Below, in pieces: positions 1 to 6,498 of a DNA stretch of 6,746 nucleotides (positions within the stretch are counted from its first letter, which is position 1; the number at the start of each line of letters is the position of its first letter). This DNA comes from Dehalococcoidia bacterium. Its GTDB lineage: Bacteria > Chloroflexota > Dehalococcoidia > JACVQG01 > JAHKAY01. The position numbers were made by a program, and so were the translations under genes. Where the stretch lies: contig JASLXN010000084.1 in the NCBI GenBank assembly GCA_030740315.1, positions 1 to 6,746 of the forward strand, in the 5' to 3' direction. The notes below the pieces were generated by a model that did no database searches, had not been told where the DNA came from, and saw only the letters and a list, made by a program, of their open reading frames with translations.

Positions 1-79
1 CCAGTGTCAATTACCGGACTATCAGAAGCCTTCGTCAGACTGGGTACTGTACCATTGCCCTGCTCTGGAGTGGGGGAAC

Positions 80-1499
80 TCAGGGGGAGACGAGCGCCTC
101 CACGCCTGGCACAGCCGGCGCTCCGGTGCGGGACAGGTTCTCCCGCGCCACTGCCACACCCGATGCCGATGCCTGAACCAAACCGCGGGTGACGCTGGCA
201 CCATCGCCCACGGTGAACAGGTTGGCCACCTGGGTCTCCAGACAGGGGTTAAGCTGAAGACGGGAGGAGTAGAACTTTACCTCCGCACCATACAGCAGGG
301 TGTGGCGGGAGGCCACCTCAGGGCACAGCCGGTCCATAGCCTCCAGCATCTACATAATCCCCCTTAAAAAGCGGTAGGGTAAAGCTCAGGTCGCCGGGGG
401 TGGCCGAGGCCAAAGTTGGCTCCACAATGCCCCTCGCCAGGCGTTCTGGAGTGGTACGGCGACCCTCCTGCAGGTCACCCAAATGTTGCACCAGCACGCC
501 ACCGCCGAGCAGGTTGGCCAAGCGGGCCACAGACCTGCCATAAGCGATGGGATCCCGGAAGGGCTGGGTTAATGTGGTGCTTACCAAAAGGGCGAAATTG
601 GTATTGGCGGTATGGCGGCCTGCGTAGCTATGACCGTTGACCGTGCTTACTAGGTCAGCGCCTCCGGTGGCCTCTATGTATGGTAACCTGGCCGTAGGGG
701 CAAATGCAGAAAGTGCGAATACGGTCATCAAAGGAGCGGGAGAAGTGCTCCATCCTGGCCTCATAGAGCACCCTGATCAACTCTTCCAGCACCGCCGCCT
801 GTAGCTCCACCCGCACCCCCAGATCCACTGGGTTGTCGTAGTGGGTCAAGCCCAGCCGAGAGGCCTCTTTCATGAGCCATTCCGCCCTTTCCCGCCCGGG
901 GGCTACCATCAAGTAATCACAGGCATGCCTCTCGCCCCTATCGGTGTCCATATCCACTACCGGGCCATCGCTAGTAACGACTGCGGTAGCCGCCGCCCCC
1001 ATCCGTATATTCAACCGAGAGGACAGGCGGTTGCGCATCCCTTGGAGGACGGAGCGGCAACGCTCGGTACCCACATGCCTCACCGGAGTAGGGATAAGGC
1101 GCAGGTTAACCAGAGCGGCCCTGCGGCGCAGTCCACCTCCGGCCCTACTCCGTAGAGCTGGTCTGAGGCACCCAGGCGCAGGTATACGTCATCCACATAG
1201 CTTATAAGGGATTCCGCTGCCGTCTGGCCGGTATAGTCGGCTAGGTGGCCCCCCACGGAGGTAGAAAGGGTAAGCTTGCCCCCGCTGAAGACCCCAGCGC
1301 CCCCGAGTCCACTTACAACATGGCAGGGGACACATGGGAGACAAACTTTAACCTTGCCCTCCTAGATGGGGCACAGGCGCTTTTCGATGTCGCGGCCCCG
1401 CTCCAGTAGGAGTATACTGAGGCCAGACCCTGCCATCTCCAAGGCGGCAAACAGCCCCCCGGGACCCCCTCCCACGATGATTACATCATATCGGGCAAT
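80..1499 (-). pseudogene. Decayed FAD-dependent dehydrogenase (COG2509-like)
   Basis: Pieces of one FAD-dependent dehydrogenase of the COG2509 type can be read in order on the minus strand across about 470 codons, the normal family length. The N-terminal piece (from about 1499) holds the dinucleotide-binding motif VGGGPGG followed by LLLERGRD. Next come GLGGAGVFSGGKLTLS and YVDDVYLRLG (about 1325-1160), then FCICPYGQV (about 690), STVNGHSYAG and LANLLGGGV (about 640-500), and finally TLLYGAEVKFYSSRL and VGDGASVTRGLVQASASG (about 300-150), the C-terminal FAD contact. The reading frame is broken by TAG at 1362-1364, a one-base loss near 1130, frame changes near 670-690 and 365-385, and TAG at 350-352. 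The last frame ends at TGA 80-82. No ATG is found at the front; the natural position is an ATT at 1497-1499 (start uncertain or lost). It lies 16 nt behind meaB and was probably co-transcribed with it. The intact protein would be a cytoplasmic flavoprotein of unknown substrate. Assembly error is the alternative, but no other gene here is damaged. Confidence 0.85.
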
Positions 1500-1515
1500 G
1501 GTACAGGCGGTCTGC

Positions 1516-2490
1516 CTACTCCCGCCCCAATGCTTCCTGCCATTTCCGCAGGAGCTCCTGGTCAGTCACGAGCGAATAAGCTGCAGAGAAGGGGTCCACA
1601 TCCCCCTTCGCCACCTGGTCTACATAGGACATCATCTTGCTATCCTGCTCCATTAGCTCTATCAAACGGCCGATAACGCGCTGCTCCACCGTCTGGATAA
1701 ACTCCTGACGCCGCTGCCGCTGCCGTTTTCGGTCTAAATCATCGTCCTCATCCATGGCCTGGTGGTGGTTCTCAATGGCCTCAAGCAACTCTTCAATGCC
1801 AACATCGTTCACTGCCTGGGTGGAGAGCACCGGCACCTCCCAGGAGCCTTTCTGTGATGAATACAGCCGAAGCATGGCCATAAGCTCGGTCACCATATAG
1901 TTGGCCCCCTCGCGATCCGCCTTGTTGACCACGAAGATATCCGCAATCTCCAGCAGGCCGGCCTTGAGAGTCTGGATAGTGTCACCGGCCTCTGGCACTA
2001 GCACCACTACCACTGTATCCGCGGCCTCCATGATGTCCAGCTCGGTCTGACCCACCCCCACGGTCTCCACCAGAACAAAGTCCTTGCCGAAGGCATCCAT
2101 GAGCTTCACCACCCCCCTGGTAGTATGAGGCAGCCCGCCGTGGCTACCTCTGGTAGCCATGCTGCGGATAAAGACCCCTTCATCTAGGTAGTGCTGCTGC
2201 ATCCGGATGCGGTCCCCCAACACCGCCCCCCCGCTGAAAGGGCTGGTGGGATCCACCGCAATAACACCCACCGTGGCCCCCTTCTTTCGTATCTGGGCGG
2301 TGAGCTTATCCACCATGGTGCTCTTCCCGGCGCCGGGTGGCCCGGTAATACCAATGATATGGGCCTTTCCCAGATGCGGTTGAATGGCTTTCATTATCTG
2401 GGGGACCTCGGCGCTCTCCCGCTCTACCAAGGTGATAAGGCGGGCCAAGGGCTGCTGGCCCCCGGCCAGCATGCGTTCAACTAATTCCAT
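1516..2490 (-). CDS. meaB: MeaB/ArgK-type GTPase, B12-dependent mutase chaperone
   Basis: This 324-residue G3E-family GTPase is homologous to MeaB and human MMAA. These proteins bind adenosylcobalamin-dependent acyl-CoA mutases (typically methylmalonyl-CoA mutase), gate cofactor loading and protect the enzyme from inactivation in the cytoplasm. Visible motifs: Walker A GPPGAGKST at residues 50-58; the MeaB signature VDPTSPFSGGAVLGDRIRM at 79-97; SMATRGSHGGL at 110-120; the switch/Walker B region VETVGVGQTE at 141-150; and the guanine-specificity motif NKAD at 189-192. A helical C-terminal arm (from about 235, with an acidic then strongly basic stretch at 246-262) matches the dimerisation region. 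I chose the ATG at 2488-2490 because GGAG (2498-2501) lies 7 nt upstream and a promoter sits just before that. An in-frame ATG at 2586 would add 32 unconserved residues and starts upstream of the promoter. No mutase gene is visible, so the partner must be elsewhere. Length and motifs are complete. Confidence 0.95.
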   Translation of the reverse strand: MELVERMLAGGQQPLARLITLVERESAEVPQIMKAIQPHLGKAHIIGITGPPGAGKSTMVDKLTAQIRKKGATVGVIAVDPTSPFSGGAVLGDRIRMQQHYLDEGVFIRSMATRGSHGGLPHTTRGVVKLMDAFGKDFVLVETVGVGQTELDIMEAADTVVVVLVPEAGDTIQTLKAGLLEIADIFVVNKADREGANYMVTELMAMLRLYSSQKGSWEVPVLSTQAVNDVGIEELLEAIENHHQAMDEDDDLDRKRQRQRRQEFIQTVEQRVIGRLIELMEQDSKMMSYVDQVAKGDVDPFSAAYSLVTDQELLRKWQEALGRE

Positions 2491-2497
2491 ATCCTTA

Positions 2498-2501
2498 CTC
2501 C
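2498..2501 (-). promoter_or_regulatory. Ribosome-binding site deciding the meaB start
   Basis: GGAG on the minus strand lies 7 nt before the ATG at 2488-2490. It favours this start over the in-frame ATG at 2584-2586. Confidence 0.75.
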
Positions 2502-2509
2502 AACCAGTA

Positions 2510-2538
2510 ATTCTATCATCGCCCTCCCAGCCCGTCAA
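2510..2538 (-). promoter_or_regulatory. Sigma-70-type promoter for meaB
   Basis: On the minus strand, a -35 box TTGACG (2533-2538) is followed by a 17-nt spacer and a -10 box TAGAAT (2510-2515); each differs from consensus at one base. The expected transcription start near 2503 gives a very short leader of about 13 nt, with the GGAG ribosome-binding site almost at its 5' end. This supports translation from 2490. Promoter activity is inferred from sequence only. Confidence 0.7.
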
Positions 2539-2595
2539 AGGCGGGGCGGCCAAGGCACTAGAAAGCACCCTTCCCACCCCTCCCACTACCTTAGT
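2539..2595. other. Spacer between divergent promoters
   Basis: These 57 bases separate the two -35 boxes of the divergent promoters. The stretch is GC-rich and its plus strand is rich in C, with TCCCACCCC followed directly by TCCCACTACC, an imperfect direct repeat. I see no strong inverted repeat that would mark an operator. Its position would suit a shared regulator site, but that is inference. Confidence 0.35.
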
Positions 2596-2624
2596 TTGAC
2601 TTTCCCTGGCGTATGCCTTAAAAT
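2596..2624 (+). promoter_or_regulatory. Sigma-70-type promoter for the dehydratase operon
   Basis: A -35 box TTGACT (2596-2601), a 17-nt spacer and a -10 box TAAAAT (2619-2624) each differ from consensus at one base. The expected transcription start is near 2631, giving a leader of about 40 nt before the ATG at 2672. The box spacing is ideal and the site lies in the only sizeable non-coding gap upstream of the operon. Confidence 0.75.
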
Positions 2625-2657
2625 TTCCCTCTTATTCAGAACAATCGGCTATTAATC

Positions 2658-2663
2658 AGGAGG
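2658..2663 (+). promoter_or_regulatory. Strong ribosome-binding site of first dehydratase gene
   Basis: AGGAGG, a full Shine-Dalgarno match, lies 8 nt before the ATG at 2672 and fixes that start. Confidence 0.85.
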
Positions 2664-2671
2664 ATCATCAC

Positions 2672-3829
2672 ATGGCAACCGCAACCGACCTCAGGACACT
2701 GGAGGAAATCCGAGGAATTAACGCCGGCTTCCCCTACACCAAGCCCATCCAGGAGTGGAAGAAAAAGGGGGGGAAGGTATTTGCCTGGCAGTGCACCTAT
2801 GTGCCGGAGGAGGTCATTGCGGCCGCCGGCATACTACCGGTGCGCATGACCGGTGACTCCCGCGAGCTGGAGCTGGAGGAGGCCAACGCCCACCTCTACA
2901 TCAACACCTGTTCTTACTGCCGGTCATGCCTGGAACTGGCCTTGGACAACCAGTGGGACTTCCTTGACGGCTATGTATCGGCGGCCACCTGCGACGGCTC
3001 ACGCCGCCTTGCCGATGTATGGCAGAACTATGTCACCGAAATACCGCTTATTTATGTACTCACCTCGCCCCGCAAGTTCACCGAAAGGGCACACATGCTC
3101 TACCTGGATGAGGTCCGGGAGATGAAGAGACTGGTGGAGGAGTTCTCCGGAGCCAAGATTACTGATGATTCTTTACGGGACGCCATAAAGCTATATAACC
3201 GTACCCGTCAGCTCCTGCACGACCTATACGACATGAAGAAGGCGGACAACCCTCCCGTGACTGGCGCCGAGACCCTGGAGATAATCAACGCCTCGTTCAG
3301 GATGCCTCGGGACCAGTACAACGACCTTTTGGTGAGGCTGCTGGACGAGCTGAAGGCCACAGGACGCCAGGTAACCGGCTCGGCCCGGCTCATGATTAGC
3401 GGCAGCCCCCTCAACAACCCCCAGTTCATCAAGACCATTGAAGACGAAGGGGCCATAGTGGTGGTGGACGAGCTATGCATGGGCACCCGCTACTGGTGGG
3501 ACCAGGTGGACACCAACACCTACTCGGACCCCCTGGAGGCCATATCCCGCCGCTATCTCAACAACTTCCCCTGCGCCCGCATGGTGCCCTGCGACGCGCG
3601 GTTCGACAGGGTGTTGGATTTGGCCCGCGAGTACCGCGTAGAGGGAGTTGTGAGCCAGATAATCCGCTACTGTGTCCCATTTGCCCATGACCAGCCCTTG
3701 CTGCGGGAGAGGCTGGAGGCCACAAACGTACCTGTCTTGGAGCTTGACACCGAATACGGCCAGTCCGGCACCGGGCAAATTCGGACTAGGGCACAGGCCT
3801 TCATGGAAATGCTCACGGCCAAGAAGTAG
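2672..3829 (+). CDS. 2-hydroxyacyl-CoA dehydratase / benzoyl-CoA reductase subunit (HgdB/BcrC-like)
   Basis: This 385-residue protein belongs to the HgdB/BcrC/FldC family (2-hydroxyacyl-CoA dehydratase D component), whose members carry a [4Fe-4S] cluster held by cysteines. They act in the cytoplasm with a related partner subunit and an ATP-driven activator to make a ketyl radical on a CoA-thioester. Visible landmarks: TYVPEEVIAAAGILPVRM at 42-59 (the family's Y-x-P-x-E entry motif), NTCSYCRSC at 78-86, TCDGSRRLADVW at 106-117, MISGSPLNN at 241-249, YCVPFAHDQP at 333-342 and the C-terminal LDTEYGQSGTGQIRTR-AF segment at 358-377. By family pattern, C83, C107 and C334 are the likely cluster ligands. 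Length matches BcrC/BzdN (about 380). It is the first gene of the operon. The substrate cannot be told from sequence: 2-hydroxyacyl-CoA dehydration and aromatic-ring reduction are both possible. Confidence 0.92.
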   Translation: MATATDLRTLEEIRGINAGFPYTKPIQEWKKKGGKVFAWQCTYVPEEVIAAAGILPVRMTGDSRELELEEANAHLYINTCSYCRSCLELALDNQWDFLDGYVSAATCDGSRRLADVWQNYVTEIPLIYVLTSPRKFTERAHMLYLDEVREMKRLVEEFSGAKITDDSLRDAIKLYNRTRQLLHDLYDMKKADNPPVTGAETLEIINASFRMPRDQYNDLLVRLLDELKATGRQVTGSARLMISGSPLNNPQFIKTIEDEGAIVVVDELCMGTRYWWDQVDTNTYSDPLEAISRRYLNNFPCARMVPCDARFDRVLDLAREYRVEGVVSQIIRYCVPFAHDQPLLRERLEATNVPVLELDTEYGQSGTGQIRTRAQAFMEMLTAKK

Positions 3830-3858
3830 GGGAACTACGCCATAGGCGTCAAACCCCT
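3828..3858 (+). other. Intercistronic hairpin after first dehydratase gene
   Basis: An outer stem AGGGG/CCCCT (3828-3832 with 3854-3858) encloses a 4x4 internal loop and an inner stem ACGCC/GGCGT (3837-3841 with 3845-3849) with a 3-nt loop. It begins within the stop codon of the first gene. There is no T-run after it, so it is not a standard intrinsic terminator. It could protect the upstream message from 3' decay or tune the subunit ratio. Folding is judged by eye. Confidence 0.5.
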
Positions 3859-3901
3859 CATGGCTGAAATGGAATATTACCAGAGCCTCAGGAAGGCTAC
3901 T

Positions 3902-3906
3902 GGAGG
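3902..3906 (+). promoter_or_regulatory. Ribosome-binding site that selects a GTG start
   Basis: GGAGG lies 7 nt before the GTG at 3914-3916. The in-frame ATG at 3860 has no such site and directly follows the hairpin at 3828-3858, so translation most likely begins at the GTG. Confidence 0.75.
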
Positions 3907-3913
3907 ACGATCA

Positions 3914-5182
3914 GTGAAAGTCACGGTTCGGGATGATACCCGTTACAGGCAGCTTATACATGGCCTAGAGCATATGGCTGAGCACCGCCGCCGCCACCCT
4001 ACGACCAAGAGCGATGCCCTCTACTACCAGTTACTGGCCCAATATTTCAACAACGCCCTGCACGCTGGTGAAGCGGGCAAGATGGTGGTAGCCAACACGG
4101 TCATGACCCCCAATGAGCTCCTGAACGCCATGGATATGGTCCCCCTCCACCTGGAGGGTCTGGCGGTTATCTCCGTGCCCGTCCTCAGGGACAGCGACCA
4201 GATGCTGAGCATGGCCAAGAGCTTCGGCCTGCCACCGGAGATGTGCTCCGCCCACCGAACCCAGATTGCAATGTCCCTCCAGGGCTCCGTACCCTGCGAC
4301 GTGGTAGTAACCGGACACCATATCTGTGACGGTAGCTACAAGAGCGGCGAGACCCTCCGCCAGCTCTATGATGTCCCCGGCTTTGTCCTGGACCGGCCTT
4401 ATCGCTACGGTGCCTCAGACACCATGTACTTTGCGCAGGAGCTGGAGGATATGGTTGGGTTCCTGGAAAGCGTATCGGGCCGCAAATTGGAACGGGATCG
4501 CCTATCCAAGTCTCTGATGTACTCCCGCAGAATGATGGAACTGCACAAGGAAATTTACCTTCTGCGCCGATCGATTCCTTGCCCTTCACCGAACCGGCAA
4601 GGCTCGCAGCTAATGTTTATCGGCTGGCTGTATACTGGCACCGCCGAGGGTGTGGAGTACTTTGAGACCGTCCTGGCGGAGCTCAAGGAGCGGGTGGCGA
4701 TAGGATCGGGCTATGTTACCCAGGAGCGCCTCCGCCTGCTTACCGTCTTCCCCCCTCCCGCTCACAACTGGAAGCTGCTGGACTGGATGGAGCGGGAGCA
4801 CGGTGCGGTGGTGGCCGCAGATCCCTACTGCTCCCACTGGGGGGATGTGGAGTGGGATGATTCTCAACCCTTCCTCACCTTGGCCCGGAAGTGGATGGCT
4901 TCACCCCTCAACAGACAGATGCACGGCCCTACCAAGCTGGGCTGGCTGCCGGATACGTTGGCCGATGCCCGGGACCACAAGGTGGACGGAGCTATATACT
5001 GGGCGCACATGGGCTGCACCCAGGGTTGTGCACCTATAAGACTCATCCGTGATGCTCTCCGAGAAGAGTTGGATATGCCGACTCTGGTGCTGGATATGGA
5101 TGTGCTGGATCCCTCCGTTGCGCCTGAAGAGGAGTTGAAAGATAAGCTGGAGAGCTTCTTCGAAAGGTTGGAGGAGGCGTAA
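3914..5182 (+). CDS. 2-hydroxyacyl-CoA dehydratase / benzoyl-CoA reductase family subunit, paralog 1
   Basis: This 422-residue protein belongs to the same superfamily as the gene before it but is longer and of the second-subunit (BcrB/BzdO or HgdA-like) type. Landmarks: MTPNELLNAMDMVPLHLE at 64-81 (the family's entry motif, P66 and E68), EMCSAHRTQ at 109-117, HICDGSYKS at 136-144, YDVPGFVLDRPY at 152-163, FPPPAHNWKLLDWMERE at 279-295, MGCTQGCAPIR at 366-376 and LVLDMDVLDPS at 391-401. C111, C138 and C368 or C372 are the likely iron-sulfur ligands, since they persist in the following paralog. The start is set at GTG 3914 by its ribosome-binding site and because the resulting N-terminus (MKVTVRDDTRYR) lines up with that of the next gene (MKVATYDTTRYR). 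An alternative ATG at 3860 would add 18 residues. The stop overlaps the next ATG by one base (TAATG), indicating coupled translation. The protein should pair with the first subunit; its substrate is unknown. Confidence 0.88.
   Translation: MKVTVRDDTRYRQLIHGLEHMAEHRRRHPTTKSDALYYQLLAQYFNNALHAGEAGKMVVANTVMTPNELLNAMDMVPLHLEGLAVISVPVLRDSDQMLSMAKSFGLPPEMCSAHRTQIAMSLQGSVPCDVVVTGHHICDGSYKSGETLRQLYDVPGFVLDRPYRYGASDTMYFAQELEDMVGFLESVSGRKLERDRLSKSLMYSRRMMELHKEIYLLRRSIPCPSPNRQGSQLMFIGWLYTGTAEGVEYFETVLAELKERVAIGSGYVTQERLRLLTVFPPPAHNWKLLDWMEREHGAVVAADPYCSHWGDVEWDDSQPFLTLARKWMASPLNRQMHGPTKLGWLPDTLADARDHKVDGAIYWAHMGCTQGCAPIRLIRDALREELDMPTLVLDMDVLDPSVAPEEELKDKLESFFERLEEA
4767..4798 (+). repeat. 32-bp block identical to 6035-6066 (copy 1)
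   Basis: This block, encoding WKLLDWMERE (residues 286-295), is identical base for base to 6035-6066 in the next gene, while flanking paralogous codons differ at many silent positions. It may be a relic of the duplication or a gene-conversion tract. Confidence 0.75.
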
Positions 5183-6465
5183 TGAAAGTAGCCACCTACG
5201 ATACCACCCGGTATCGGGATGTGGTGCAGACCCTGGAGTTCATCCTGGAGCACCGCCAGCACCGCCCCACCACCCGCTGCGATGAATTATACTATGACAT
5301 GCTGGTAGACTACTTTCGGCAGCCGCTCAGGGCTGTGGATGGCGGCAAACCCCTGGTGGCCCATACCGCCTATATACCCAGCGAGGTATTCACCGCTATG
5401 GACTTGGTGCCGCTGCACCTGGAGAGTTTTTCAATCATATCCCCAACAGTACTCCGCAATTTTGAGGAGATGGCCAGCGTGGCCAAGGGCTTCGGTCTTA
5501 CACCGGAGGTGTGTTCGGCCCACCGGGTGCAGGCAGCCTGGTTCGTACAGGGTTGGCTGCCGCGCCCCCAAGCGGTGGTGTGGAGCCAACAGCTATGCGA
5601 CTCCATCAACCACTCTGGCTCCCTGCTTAAGGAGGCCTACGATGTTCCGGGCTACTTCCTAGACCGCCCTTACTACCTGGGAGAGCGGGAGGTGCAGTAC
5701 TACACCCGCAATCTGGCAGAGATGGTGGAGTTCCTGGAGGTAACCACCGGGCACCACCTGGACCAGGACCGGCTGTGCCAGGCCCTGGCTCACACCCACC
5801 AGATAGCCCAGGCACAGCGGGAGATGTATGCCCTGTGCCGCCAAGTGCCCTGCCCTATGCCCAACCGGCTGGGGGACCAGATATTCAGCCTGTGCAACTG
5901 GCTTTACCTGGGCACACAGCAAGGGGTGGACTTCGCCCACCTCGCTTTGGAAGAGGTCCGCGAGCGTGTGGGAAAAGGGGTGGTGCCACAGGAGAACCTC
6001 CGCCTCATCTCCCTCTATCCACCACCCGCCTTCCACTGGAAGCTGCTGGACTGGATGGAGCGGGAGTTCGGGGCCGTCATCGTGGCCCGCCCTTATTGCC
6101 TTAATTGGGCGTCATGGGAGCCGGACTACTCCAACCCACTGGAGAGCCTGGCCCGTCGCTGCTTCGCCATCCCCATCAGTCGACATTTCCACGCCCCACT
6201 GATGGATGCCATGGTGCCGGATGCAGTCAACGATGCAATAAGCCACCACGCTGAGGGGGCCATATACTTTGCCATGATTAACTGCCGACAGGGGTGCGCC
6301 ATGGTGCGTCCGGTGAAAGATGCCCTCTTGGACCGGGCGGGCATCCCTACAGTGATAGTGGATGTGGACACGCTGGACCCATCCTTCACATCCGAAGATG
6401 ACATAAAAGACAAGCTAGAAAGCTTCTTTGAGGTATTGGCGGAACGCAAGGAAAATGTATTATAA
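5182..6465 (+). CDS. 2-hydroxyacyl-CoA dehydratase / benzoyl-CoA reductase family subunit, paralog 2
   Basis: This 427-residue protein is a tandem duplicate of the preceding gene, collinear along its whole length with about half the residues identical by eye. Shared landmarks: MKVATYDTTRYR at the N-terminus, YIPSEVFTAMDLVPLHLE at 64-81, EVCSAHRVQ at 109-117, LCDSINHSG at 138-146, YDVPGYFLDRPYY at 153-165, YPPPAFHWKLLDWMERE at 279-295, INCRQGCAMVR at 366-376 and IVDVDTLDPS at 392-401. C111, C139, C306, C368 and C372 are kept in both copies, so both probably bind a cluster and neither looks degenerate. Differences gather around 139-146 and 306-345, where substrate contacts may lie (inference). 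AGGAGG (5172-5177) sits just before the ATG, which overlaps the previous stop by one base. It could be a third structural subunit, an alternative partner for the first subunit, or a form with a different substrate. Confidence 0.9.
   Translation: MKVATYDTTRYRDVVQTLEFILEHRQHRPTTRCDELYYDMLVDYFRQPLRAVDGGKPLVAHTAYIPSEVFTAMDLVPLHLESFSIISPTVLRNFEEMASVAKGFGLTPEVCSAHRVQAAWFVQGWLPRPQAVVWSQQLCDSINHSGSLLKEAYDVPGYFLDRPYYLGEREVQYYTRNLAEMVEFLEVTTGHHLDQDRLCQALAHTHQIAQAQREMYALCRQVPCPMPNRLGDQIFSLCNWLYLGTQQGVDFAHLALEEVRERVGKGVVPQENLRLISLYPPPAFHWKLLDWMEREFGAVIVARPYCLNWASWEPDYSNPLESLARRCFAIPISRHFHAPLMDAMVPDAVNDAISHHAEGAIYFAMINCRQGCAMVRPVKDALLDRAGIPTVIVDVDTLDPSFTSEDDIKDKLESFFEVLAERKENVL
6035..6066 (+). repeat. 32-bp block identical to 4767-4798 (copy 2)
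   Basis: Second copy of the exact 32-bp match, in the same codon register and at the same residue numbers (286-295) as copy 1. Confidence 0.75.
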
Positions 6466-6484
6466 TGGCCAGATTTTCAGTTCT

Positions 6485-6491
6485 AAGGAGG
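6485..6491 (+). promoter_or_regulatory. Strong ribosome-binding site of the activator gene
   Basis: AAGGAGG lies 7 nt before the ATG at 6499 in the 33-nt gap after the preceding stop, supporting that start and operon membership. Confidence 0.85.
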
Positions 6492-6498
6492 TAGCCCG

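Noticed and set aside
1..79. Small gene or RNA at the left edge
   Set aside because: The stretch follows the stop of the dehydrogenase remnant and shows no start with a ribosome-binding site, no conserved motif and no clear hairpin.
416..1207. Plus-strand open frames at 416-640, 841-1155 and 944-1207
   Set aside because: They lie antisense to recognisable dehydrogenase blocks, have arginine/proline/serine-rich composition typical of GC-rich shadow frames, and lack convincing ribosome-binding sites.
2539..2595. Operator palindrome between the divergent promoters
   Set aside because: Only short 4-bp inverted matches such as AAGG/CCTT are present, which is no more than expected by chance.
3208..3778. 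Minus-strand open frames within the first dehydratase gene
   Set aside because: They are antisense to a well-conserved enzyme gene and show low-complexity serine- or glycine-rich translations with no family resemblance.
3828..3858. Intrinsic terminator after the first dehydratase gene
   Set aside because: The hairpin has no T-run, and genes downstream continue in the same direction with no new promoter that I can see, so read-through is expected.
4185..4589. Minus-strand frame of 134 codons inside paralog 1
   Set aside because: It is antisense to conserved cysteine motifs of the dehydratase, and its composition (proline, glycine, arginine and serine rich) is that of a shadow.
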